A stretch of 10,845 nucleotides of DNA, taken from NCBI GenBank assembly GCA_964584325.1, contig CAZOZP010000086.1:1-10845 (forward strand), in the 5' to 3' direction. A program made the translations under genes and the position numbers. This document shows, in pieces, positions 1 to 5,059 of this stretch. The DNA is from CAZOZP01 sp964584325. Its GTDB lineage: Bacteria; Bacteroidota; Ignavibacteria; Ignavibacteriales; Melioribacteraceae. Numbering within the stretch: position 1 is the stretch's first letter; each line of letters starts with the position of its first letter. The notes beneath the pieces were generated by a model. The model made no database searches. It was not told the origin of the DNA and was given only the letters and a program-made list of their open reading frames with translations.

Positions 1-12
1 TTTTGTTAGGCG

Positions 13-44
13 ATTTGTCATTACTTTCTTCCTCAATGACAAAT
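13..44. other. Inverted repeat (hairpin) at window edge
   Basis: ATTTGTCATT (13-22) and AATGACAAAT (35-44) form a perfect 10-bp stem around a 12-nt loop. Neither strand has a run of T after the stem, so it is not a convincing intrinsic terminator. It could still be the end-of-transcript hairpin of a plus-strand gene lying left of the window, which would be convergent with the minus-strand gene at 116-790. The stem is clear; the role is open. Confidence 0.4.
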
Positions 45-60
45 TTGGGTTAAACATTAA

Positions 61-86
61 ACGGGACACATAATTTGGTGTCCCGT
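61..86 (-). terminator. Probable intrinsic terminator of the minus-strand gene
   Basis: ACGGGACAC (61-69) pairs perfectly with GTGTCCCGT (78-86) across an 8-nt loop. It starts 29 nt past the stop codon of the gene at 116-790. Read on the minus strand the stem is followed by TTTAATGTTT, a broken T-tract, so termination may be moderate. On the plus strand the tail is TGATGAAAA, which fits a terminator less well. Confidence 0.6.
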
Positions 87-93
87 TGATGAA

Positions 94-105
94 AATTAAC
101 CCTCA
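94..105 (-). repeat. 12-bp direct repeat, copy A
   Basis: AATTAACCCTCA (TGAGGGTTAATT on the minus strand) lies just after the stop codon of the gene at 116-790. An identical copy lies at 912-923, where it spans the end of the heptad-repeat ORF. Its TTAACCC (96-102) also pairs with GGGTTAA (47-53), enclosing the terminator hairpin. Confidence 0.5.
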
Positions 106-115
106 AACAAATTAC

Positions 116-790
116 TTAATGCTTTAGTTCAGTATTTCTCTTAGTTACAGCCTTGTCCTTAATTACTCTGGCAGCCATATAATTTCCGTAGAATTCAGGT
201 GCCAGATTTTCGTATCTTTTCATCAGCCTGTCAGTTTTCTTTATCTCACTGTCAACTTGATTAAACAAATCGATTCGTGTTGATCTTGCCGATTTTTTTG
301 TTGCAAATCCGGTACTTTTCTGATTAAATCTCAGATAGTATTCCTCTACTCCCTGTTTCAGATCTTCCACCAATTTTGAACTAACGCCATATTGTTCAAG
401 TGCATTGCCTAATTCTTCTGCTTTAGTTAATACATTTTTAACTGTTGTTATTACAGCCTCTTCCCGCATTCTTAAAAATGCACTTTCATTGAAATCGCCC
501 CTTGCAGCCGCTTCCATATCGTTGTTGTCGAGTCCGTAGCTGTATAATCCGCTTGCCGCCACCTGAGCCATTTCCCTTATTTTTCTTTTTGTAAGGTTCT
601 TTGCGCTTGTTTTACCTGCAACCACAGAAGTGAATTCTTCCTCCTTCGACCTGATTTTCTCAACCATTTCACGAATCAGTTTTGTCTTTTGCACGAGTAC
701 CGGCAAATCACTTATTATACCGTTTCCTCTTTCAAGAATTCCTGCTGTTGCATCCAACATCTCGAGTTTTGCTTCCTCTTGTTTTGTCAT
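116..790 (-). CDS. Helical protein of unknown function, 224 aa
   Basis: I do not recognise a named function. With the start chosen here the protein has 224 residues, no signal peptide, no membrane segment and a single possible Zn-free cytosolic composition (no cysteine seen). It is rich in K, E, A and L in patterns expected of long alpha helices. The C-terminal part (LAPEFYGNYMAARVIKD, near residues 192-208) resembles the xPxFYxxYxxARxIxD ending of a multicopy, poorly characterised helical family that I associate with Bacteroidota and Ignavibacteriota; this is recall, not a search. The frame is open 42 bp further upstream to an ATG at 830-832. I prefer the ATG at 788-790 because a perfect AGGAGG sits 6 nt before it, while the upstream ATG has no such site. 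It stands alone on the minus strand, ahead of a terminator hairpin, and downstream of the tandem-repeat ORF. Confidence 0.75.
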   Translation of the reverse strand: MTKQEEAKLEMLDATAGILERGNGIISDLPVLVQKTKLIREMVEKIRSKEEEFTSVVAGKTSAKNLTKRKIREMAQVAASGLYSYGLDNNDMEAAARGDFNESAFLRMREEAVITTVKNVLTKAEELGNALEQYGVSSKLVEDLKQGVEEYYLRFNQKSTGFATKKSARSTRIDLFNQVDSEIKKTDRLMKRYENLAPEFYGNYMAARVIKDKAVTKRNTELKH

Positions 791-796
791 TCTAAT

Positions 797-802
797 CCTC
801 CT
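797..802 (-). promoter_or_regulatory. Strong Shine-Dalgarno site that decides the start at 790
   Basis: The minus strand reads AGGAGG, then ATTAGA, then ATG, an ideal site with 6-nt spacing. This argues for a start at residue 15 of the longest open frame. It also shows that this genome uses SD-led initiation at least sometimes. Confidence 0.75.
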
Positions 803-821
803 GTTTATTGGTTTGTAATTT

Positions 822-845
822 GAACGATCCATAAACTAATCGTTC
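822..845. other. 7-bp inverted repeat in the leader of the minus-strand gene
   Basis: GAACGAT (822-828) and ATCGTTC (839-845) are perfect inverted arms with a 10-bp spacer. With the start at 790 they fall in the 5' leader, about 32-55 nt upstream of it. They could be an operator or a leader hairpin. The length is short enough for chance to be a fair explanation. Confidence 0.3.
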
Positions 846-900
846 GTATGTTAAACAGGTAAAAGTCCTATCATGCCTCTCTATCCCCATATTTTAATTC

Positions 901-929
901 TAAATATTACTAATTAACCCTCATTTCAA
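901..929 (-). promoter_or_regulatory. Candidate sigma70-like promoter for the 116-790 gene
   Basis: On the minus strand TTGAAA (924-929) is followed after exactly 17 bp by TATTTA (901-906). The -35 box is contributed by the partial last unit of the tandem array. Transcription would start near 894 and give a leader of about 100 nt that carries the inverted repeat at 822-845. The boxes are not perfect and the area is AT-rich, so this is tentative. Confidence 0.3.
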
Positions 930-1386
930 ATGCCTGTTGAACGAATTCAAATGCTTTTTGAACGAATTCAAATGCTTTTTGAACGAATTCAAATGCTTTT
1001 TGAACGAATTCAAATGCCCGTTGAACGAATTCAAATGCCTGTTGAACAAATTCAAATGCCCGTTGAACCAATTCAAATGCCTTTTGAACAAATTCAAATG
1101 CCTGTTGAACAAATTCAAATGCCTGTTGAACGAATTCAAATGCCTGTTGAACAAATTCAAATGTCTGTTGAACGAATTCAAATGCCTGTTGAACAAATTC
1201 AAATGCCTGTTGAACAAATTCAAATGCCTGTTGAACAAATTCAAATGCTTGTTGAACAAATTCAAATGCTTGTTGAACGAATTCAAATGCCTGTTGAACG
1301 AATTCAAATGCCTGTTGAACGAATTCAAATGCCTGTTGAACAAATTCAAATGCCCGATTCAAAAATACATCCGTATATTTTTGCAA
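910..1386 (-). CDS. Possible heptad-repeat protein, 158 aa, TTG start
   Basis: The minus strand encodes an 11-residue leader (MQKYTDVFLNR), 20 tandem heptads of the form AFEFVQ(Q/K/R) and a tail AFEMRVN. The frame is bounded upstream by a stop at 1411-1413, so the only plausible start is TTG at 1384-1386. GGAGA lies 9 nt before it. The heptad puts hydrophobic residues at positions 1, 2, 4 and 5 and polar ones at 3, 6 and 7, suggesting an amphipathic helical rod or an assembling peptide. Support for coding: the commonest polymorphism between units is silent in this frame, and the other changes are mostly Q/K/R swaps. Against: four of six frames are open simply because the unit is 21 bp without stops, and the start is non-ATG. 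It would be co-directional with the gene at 116-790. It could equally be a non-coding satellite. Confidence 0.35.
   Translation of the reverse strand: MQKYTDVFLNRAFEFVQQAFEFVQQAFEFVQQAFEFVQQAFEFVQQAFEFVQQAFEFVQQAFEFVQQAFEFVQQTFEFVQQAFEFVQQAFEFVQQAFEFVQKAFELVQRAFEFVQQAFEFVQRAFEFVQKAFEFVQKAFEFVQKAFEFVQQAFEMRVN
912..923 (-). repeat. 12-bp direct repeat, copy B
   Basis: AATTAACCCTCA is identical to 94-105. On the minus strand it covers the last codons and the first base of the stop region of the heptad-repeat ORF (tail residues MRVN). A shared 3'-end sequence for two neighbouring minus-strand ORFs hints at duplication or recombination here, but twelve AT-biased bases are weak evidence. Confidence 0.45.
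925..1356. repeat. Tandem array, 20 full copies of a 21-bp unit
   Basis: From 937 to 1356 there are 20 consecutive units of exactly 21 bp with no indels, preceded by a partial unit at 925-936. The unit is TTGAA, a 4-nt loop, TTCAA, then a 7-nt spacer starting ATG. The loop is CGAA in 10 units, CAAA in 9 and CCAA in 1. The spacer is mostly ATGCCTG, with variants ATGCTTT, ATGCCCG, ATGCTTG, ATGCCTT and ATGTCTG. The TTGAA/TTCAA arms are invariant. Adjacent units tend to be identical (1-3, 8-9 in loop, 15-16, 17-19), as expected from slippage or unequal exchange. CGAA units carry GAATTC. The spacers are nearly constant, so this is not a CRISPR array. Confidence 0.95.
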
Positions 1387-1660
1387 ATTAGAGCTGTCTC
1401 CGGAAATTTTTTATACTGCATTCCTCCGGATGTTTTATCTGCCGAAATAATCGAATCTTAATTTCAAAATATTCAAGAACTGTTTTTACTGACCACAATT
1501 ATAAATTTTAAGTGTTAACTTATGTTTAATCATTTTCCTTTACAAGGGATAAATTTTTGCATCTTTTTTTATAATAGCATACTTTATATTCCCTGCCGAT
1601 TGTCAATCCGTAGAAAATCTTTAGATAGAAACCATTTTACTTTCTTCATATTTATCATCA
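1387..1660. other. Gene-poor AT-rich spacer with a weak minus-strand promoter candidate
   Basis: No credible ORF or RNA gene is seen between the array and the operator of the next operon. Two CTCCGGA copies (near 1399 and 1434) are the only short repeat noticed. On the minus strand TTGACA (1601-1606) is followed 19 bp later by TATGCT (1576-1581). This could drive the heptad-repeat ORF, but the spacing is long. Confidence 0.3.
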
Positions 1661-1686
1661 ACTATATGAGTTGACAATCATATAGT
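1661..1686. promoter_or_regulatory. Probable ArsR-family operator
   Basis: ACTATATGA (1661-1669) and TCATATAGT (1678-1686) form a perfect 9-bp inverted repeat with an 8-bp spacer. A further half-site-like ACTATATTTGA follows at 1692-1702. The spacer contains the -35 box of the promoter at 1671-1701, so a bound repressor would block RNA polymerase. An imperfect-to-perfect AT-rich dyad at the promoter of the repressor's own operon is the usual ArsR/SmtB arrangement. Confidence 0.7.
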
Positions 1687-1701
1687 CATACACTATATTT
1701 G
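1671..1701 (+). promoter_or_regulatory. Promoter of the regulator-redox-permease operon
   Basis: TTGACA (1671-1676) lies 17 bp before TATATT (1694-1699), a near-ideal sigma70 layout. The same bases also read TTG-N20-TATATTTG, which fits the Bacteroidota consensus (TTG ... TAnnTTTG). The start point would be near 1706, about 40 nt before the regulator's ATG. It overlaps the inverted repeat at 1661-1686. Confidence 0.7.
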
Positions 1702-1746
1702 ATTCAGTATTATTTTTAATATATAAAAGTAGAACCTGATTTAATT

Positions 1747-2043
1747 ATGGTAAGAATTCATAAATCAAAAGATAAGCTCCAGGCGGAAATTCTGCTCTCA
1801 GTTTCCCACCCGAACAGAATCAGGATAATAAAAGCTTTAAGTGAAAAGCCTCTGTGCAATTGCGAGCTAATGCCGCTCTTAGGGTTGGAGCAGTCTAATC
1901 TTTCAAGGCACTTAAAGAATCTGGAAAGAAGCGGAATACTTGTATCATGGAAAGAGGGTCTAAGAGTAAATTATAAAATTGCCGACATAAGAGTCTTTGA
2001 GATTCTTGAAATTGCAGAAAAGATTGCTTTAGAAAATCTGTAA
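1747..2043 (+). CDS. ArsR/SmtB-family metal(loid)-responsive repressor, 98 aa
   Basis: A winged-helix repressor of the usual ArsR length. HPNRIRIIKAL (residues 21-31) is the family's N-terminal helix signature. LEQSNLSRHLKNLERSGIL (47-65) is the helix-turn-helix with its recognition helix, and the stretch near 66-77 (VSWKEGLRVNYK) forms the wing. PLCNCEL (35-41) matches the metal-binding box ELCVCDL of classical ArsR, with Cys37 and Cys39; no third cysteine is present. Members with this C-x-C box sense arsenite, antimonite or soft metals and leave DNA when bound. A perfect dyad at 1661-1686 in its own promoter is the likely operator. It is the first gene of a five-gene operon, 44 bp before the next gene. 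The ligand is inferred from the box and the neighbours. No strong SD precedes the ATG. Confidence 0.9.
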   Translation: MVRIHKSKDKLQAEILLSVSHPNRIRIIKALSEKPLCNCELMPLLGLEQSNLSRHLKNLERSGILVSWKEGLRVNYKIADIRVFEILEIAEKIALENL

Positions 2044-2087
2044 TTATTAAGTAATTCATTAAACACAATAAATAAAAGGTTGGATTT

Positions 2088-2321
2088 ATGTTTAGTATAA
2101 AAATACTCGGTACGGGCTGTAAAAAATGCAAACAGTTGGAAGAAAATGCAAAAGCAGCAATCAAATTGGCTAATGTGGAAGCTGCAGTTGAAAAAGTAAC
2201 GGATATCAGCGAAATAATGAATTATGGAGTGATGATGACTCCGGCTTTAGTTATAAACGAGACAGTTAAGTCAGTTGGTAAGCTCTTAACTCCTGATGAA
2301 ATTAAAAAACTATTGGAATAA
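2088..2321 (+). CDS. Small thioredoxin-like redox protein (TM0996/MTH895 type), 77 aa
   Basis: A minimal thioredoxin-fold protein whose length matches the 'redox-active disulfide protein 2' family. The N-terminal strand leads into GTGCKKCKQ with the redox pair Cys11-x-x-Cys14, and MTPAL (cis-Pro52) closes the active site. There is no signal peptide, so it should act in the cytosol. In operons like this one it is usually found with an ArsR regulator, a CcdA-type protein and a COG0701 permease. Likely roles are electron donor to CcdA or thiol carrier for the metal(loid); neither is shown by the sequence itself. AAAGG lies about 8 nt upstream of the ATG. Confidence 0.85.
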   Translation: MFSIKILGTGCKKCKQLEENAKAAIKLANVEAAVEKVTDISEIMNYGVMMTPALVINETVKSVGKLLTPDEIKKLLE

Positions 2322-2398
2322 GGAAAAACAGAGATCACGGAAGAGATTACACAAAGAGTTTCTAATGAAATTGCTTTAACATATTAAGGGGAAACTGT

Positions 2399-2797
2399 AT
2401 GAATAAATATTTTATAATTATGATTTTTATTGCATTCTGTAATTTTTCGGTTGCACAAACGGCTAAGAAAGAAACCATAAATAAAACTCCAGATGTAAAA
2501 AAGCCAAAAGTGACTTTTGTGGAATTGGGTTCCGTGAACTGTATTCCCTGCAAAATGATGCAGCCGGTTATGGAAGCTATCGAGAAAAAATTCGGGAATC
2601 AAATTGAAATAATATTTTATGATGTATGGAAGCAAGAACAGAAAAAGTATGCACAACAATACAAAATCAACTTAATACCTACCCAAGTATTTCTTGATTC
2701 TGAAGGTAAGGAATTTCACCGCCATGAGGGATTTTATCCTGAGGCTGAAATTATCAAAGTTCTTGAATCCAAAGGTTTAAAACAAATTAGAAAATAA
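2399..2797 (+). CDS. Exported thioredoxin-family protein, 132 aa
   Basis: Residues 1-19 form a signal peptide: a short Lys-bearing start, a hydrophobic core and a likely signal peptidase I cut at SVA|Q. Cys14 in the core is not in a proper lipobox, so a lipoprotein is unlikely. A lysine-rich linker (22-37) is followed by a thioredoxin domain with VNCIPCKMMQPV (Cys48-x-x-Cys51) and the cis-proline in LIPTQ (Pro94). The protein should act in the periplasm as a disulfide reductase or exchange protein. The CcdA-type protein encoded 40 bp downstream is its natural reductant. AAGGGG stands about 7 nt before the ATG. It lies 77 bp after the previous gene, still in the same direction with no terminator between. 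Confidence 0.85.
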   Translation: MNKYFIIMIFIAFCNFSVAQTAKKETINKTPDVKKPKVTFVELGSVNCIPCKMMQPVMEAIEKKFGNQIEIIFYDVWKQEQKKYAQQYKINLIPTQVFLDSEGKEFHRHEGFYPEAEIIKVLESKGLKQIRK

Positions 2798-2837
2798 TTC
2801 ACTCAAGAACCAATACTCAACAAAATACGAAATCTTT

Positions 2838-3542
2838 ATGCTGGAAGAATTATTTATTTTTTTATATAATGCTTTGACAGGCAATATTTTTACTGCCTTT
2901 GCGGCATCGCTTTTATGGGGTGTATTATCGATACTTCTTTCCCCATGTCATCTTTCAAGTATTCCGCTGGTAATTGGATTTATTGCCACTCAAGGGAAAG
3001 CTACAGTGTTGCGTACATTTAATATTTCTATGGTATTTGCAACCGGAATCTTAATAACAATATCAGTTATCGGACTAATAACAGCTTCATTAGGCCGTAT
3101 GATGGGGGATATCGGCATTTACGGAAACTACTTTGTTGCTGCAATTTTCTTTGTTGTGGGTCTTTATCTTTTGGATATCATTAAATTAAATTGGAACGCC
3201 TTTGGACTTAAACAAACAAAAAGCAAAGGATTGTTTTCGGCATTGCTGTTAGGTTTGCTGTTTGGAATTGCTTTGGGACCGTGTACCTTTGCATATATGG
3301 CGCCTGTATTGGGCGTCGTCTTTCAGACAGCACAAACTGATTATTTAACTGCATCTATTCTTCTTTTGGCATTCGGAGCAGGACATTGTTCAGTAATTGT
3401 TGCTGCCGGAACACTTGCAGGAAAAGTTCAGAAGTATCTGAACTGGTCTGAAGAATCAAAACTACTTTTATGGATTAAGCGTTGTTGCGGTCTTTTAGTT
3501 ATTATTGGCGGCATTTATCTGATTGTTCAAACTTTTTATTAA
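2838..3542 (+). CDS. CcdA/DsbD-family membrane thiol-disulfide transporter, 234 aa
   Basis: A six-helix membrane protein of typical CcdA length. Two pseudo-symmetric segments each carry the hallmark cysteine: LLSPCHLSSIPLVIGFI (Cys37) and ALGPCTFAYMAPVLG (Cys149). In CcdA and the DsbD beta domain this pair takes electrons from cytosolic thioredoxin and passes them across the inner membrane. Here the flanking genes provide one thioredoxin-like protein without a signal peptide and one with, so a full relay is encoded. Similar proteins in arsenic loci are sometimes named ArsG-like permeases; the SPCHL...GPC motifs fit CcdA better. A clear SD is not seen upstream of the ATG. The stop is 8 bp before the permease start. 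Confidence 0.85.
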   Translation: MLEELFIFLYNALTGNIFTAFAASLLWGVLSILLSPCHLSSIPLVIGFIATQGKATVLRTFNISMVFATGILITISVIGLITASLGRMMGDIGIYGNYFVAAIFFVVGLYLLDIIKLNWNAFGLKQTKSKGLFSALLLGLLFGIALGPCTFAYMAPVLGVVFQTAQTDYLTASILLLAFGAGHCSVIVAAGTLAGKVQKYLNWSEESKLLLWIKRCCGLLVIIGGIYLIVQTFY

Positions 3543-3550
3543 GGATTATT

Positions 3551-4846
3551 ATGGATTGGAAAAAAGAAGGTAAAATATTTTTCGTGATAGGTGCTATTTT
3601 CGCCGGATTTTTTTATCTGCCTCTTGGTGTGCCAAGATTTGACAATGCAATATTCGAAGCTTTATACTTAACTAAATGGTATGCACGGGAGCATGTAATT
3701 TTCTGCCTTATCCCTGCATTTTTTATTGCCGGAGCAATCGGTGTATTTATATCACAGCAATCCGTAATGAAATATTTAGGTGCCAAAGCTAAAAAAGTAA
3801 CAGCTTACGGAGTAGCATCAGTTTCCGGCAGCGTTCTGGCCGTTTGCTCGTGCACAGTTCTTCCGTTGTTCGCAGGAATATATAAAATGGGCGCCGGATT
3901 AGGTCCGGCATCTGCATTTCTTTATTCCGGACCGGCTATCAATGTTCTTGCAATTATCCTTACGGCAAAAGTTCTTGGGGCGGAAATCGGAATTGCAAGA
4001 GCGGTTGGAGCAATTATTTTCAGTATAGTAATTGGTCTTGTTATGCATTTTATTTTCAGAACAGAAGAACTTGCCAAGGCAGAAGCACAAATGAATTTGC
4101 CCGAACCCGAAATTAAGCGTCCGCTTTGGAAAAATATAATTTATTTCGGATTAATGATAATGATACTTGTCTTTGCCAATTGGGGAAAACCTGATACAAC
4201 AGTGGGATTCTTCTATTCAATTTTTTCTTTTAAGTGGATTATAACTTCAGTAGCTGCCATCTTATTTTCGATTGTAATGGTTTTGTGGTTTGAAATCAAA
4301 CCAATTAAAATTGCGTTTGTATCTGTGCCTGTAATTCTTGCGGCCATATTTATACCGGAAGTTCCGATGCTTTCTTTCGGTTTTGGTGCAATAGGATTAT
4401 CTTATCTTACTGCCACCGGAAATGAAGAAGTAAAAGACTGGTTTGCCTCTACCTGGGATTTTGCAAAGCTGATTTTACCCATGCTCTTATGGGGAGTTCT
4501 TGCGGCCGGATTCGCTTTGGGAAGACCGGGACACGAAGGAATAATCCCTAATGAGTGGATTGCCGGACTTGTAGGCGGGAACAGCATTTCAGCAAATCTT
4601 TTTGCTTCCGTGGTCGGAGTATTCATGTATTTTGCAACTCTGACGGAAGTACCGATTGTTCAGGGATTAATGGGCAGCGGAATGGGAAAAGGCCCTGCAT
4701 TGGCTCTTCTTCTTTCAGGTCCGGCACTTTCATTGCCGAGTATTCTTGTGATAAGAAGTATTATGGGAAATAAAAAGACAATAGTTTTTGTTTCACTTGT
4801 AATAATCTTATCGGCTTTTACGGGATATATTTTCGGAACCTGGTAA
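3551..4846 (+). CDS. COG0701 permease (ArsP/DUF318-like), 431 aa
   Basis: A polytopic inner-membrane permease with about ten hydrophobic segments. Near residue 99 it carries AVCSCTVLPLFAGI (Cys99-Ser-Cys101), followed by GAGLGPASAFLYSGPAINV. This is the cysteine plus SGPA signature of the ArsP-like permease family. The second half repeats the pattern at 363-395 (TEVPIVQGLMGSGMGKGPA then LLLSGPALSLP), without cysteines, indicating an internal duplication. Family members export trivalent organoarsenicals, and others have been linked to Cu or Zn; the substrate here is inferred from the ArsR-led operon only. The frame is open to an ATG at 3482 inside the CcdA-type gene, but ATG 3551 has AAGGA 5 nt upstream and gives the family-typical N-terminus. 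It is the last gene of the operon, and I saw no clear terminator after it. Confidence 0.85.
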   Translation: MDWKKEGKIFFVIGAIFAGFFYLPLGVPRFDNAIFEALYLTKWYAREHVIFCLIPAFFIAGAIGVFISQQSVMKYLGAKAKKVTAYGVASVSGSVLAVCSCTVLPLFAGIYKMGAGLGPASAFLYSGPAINVLAIILTAKVLGAEIGIARAVGAIIFSIVIGLVMHFIFRTEELAKAEAQMNLPEPEIKRPLWKNIIYFGLMIMILVFANWGKPDTTVGFFYSIFSFKWIITSVAAILFSIVMVLWFEIKPIKIAFVSVPVILAAIFIPEVPMLSFGFGAIGLSYLTATGNEEVKDWFASTWDFAKLILPMLLWGVLAAGFALGRPGHEGIIPNEWIAGLVGGNSISANLFASVVGVFMYFATLTEVPIVQGLMGSGMGKGPALALLLSGPALSLPSILVIRSIMGNKKTIVFVSLVIILSAFTGYIFGTW

Positions 4847-5059
4847 CTTACAAGCAAAATATTTTTAATTATAATTATTATCGAATATATGACCTTTTAT
4901 AATTCTGATAGTTTTAGAACTTGGGAAAACTTGATATTTAATATAATATAAGCAATATTTAAACAGTAAAAATTAAACTTATAAATTACGAAGTATTACC
5001 CAATGATGATAAATCTTAAATGAATACTTTCAATTATATAAATCCTCAACAAACGTAAA
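4847..5059. other. AT-rich spacer between operon and restriction-modification genes
   Basis: No gene or convincing terminator is visible. TTGGGA (4921-4926) and TATAAT (4942-4947) are only 15 bp apart, so they are a poor promoter candidate for the methyltransferase gene. Confidence 0.3.

Noticed and set aside
925..1356. CRISPR array
   Set aside because: The period is 21 bp with near-constant 7-bp 'spacers'; there are no unique spacers and no cas genes in the window.
930..1461. Plus-strand and second minus-strand ORFs through the tandem array
   Set aside because: They are open only because the unit is 21 bp and has no stop. The main unit polymorphism changes amino acids in each of them, and no ribosome binding site was seen for them.
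2838..3542. Naming the membrane protein ArsG (aromatic arsenical permease)
   Set aside because: The SPCHL and GPC cysteine motifs and the flanking thioredoxins fit CcdA/DsbD; a separate COG0701 permease is already present in the operon.
3482..3550. Upstream ATG giving a 454-aa permease
   Set aside because: The extra 23 residues lie inside the CcdA-type gene in another frame and are not family-like; ATG 3551 has AAGGA at good spacing.
4842..4935. Intrinsic terminator after the permease gene
   Set aside because: Only weak AT-rich stems such as AGTTTT...AAAACT were found, with no G+C-rich stem or T-tract.
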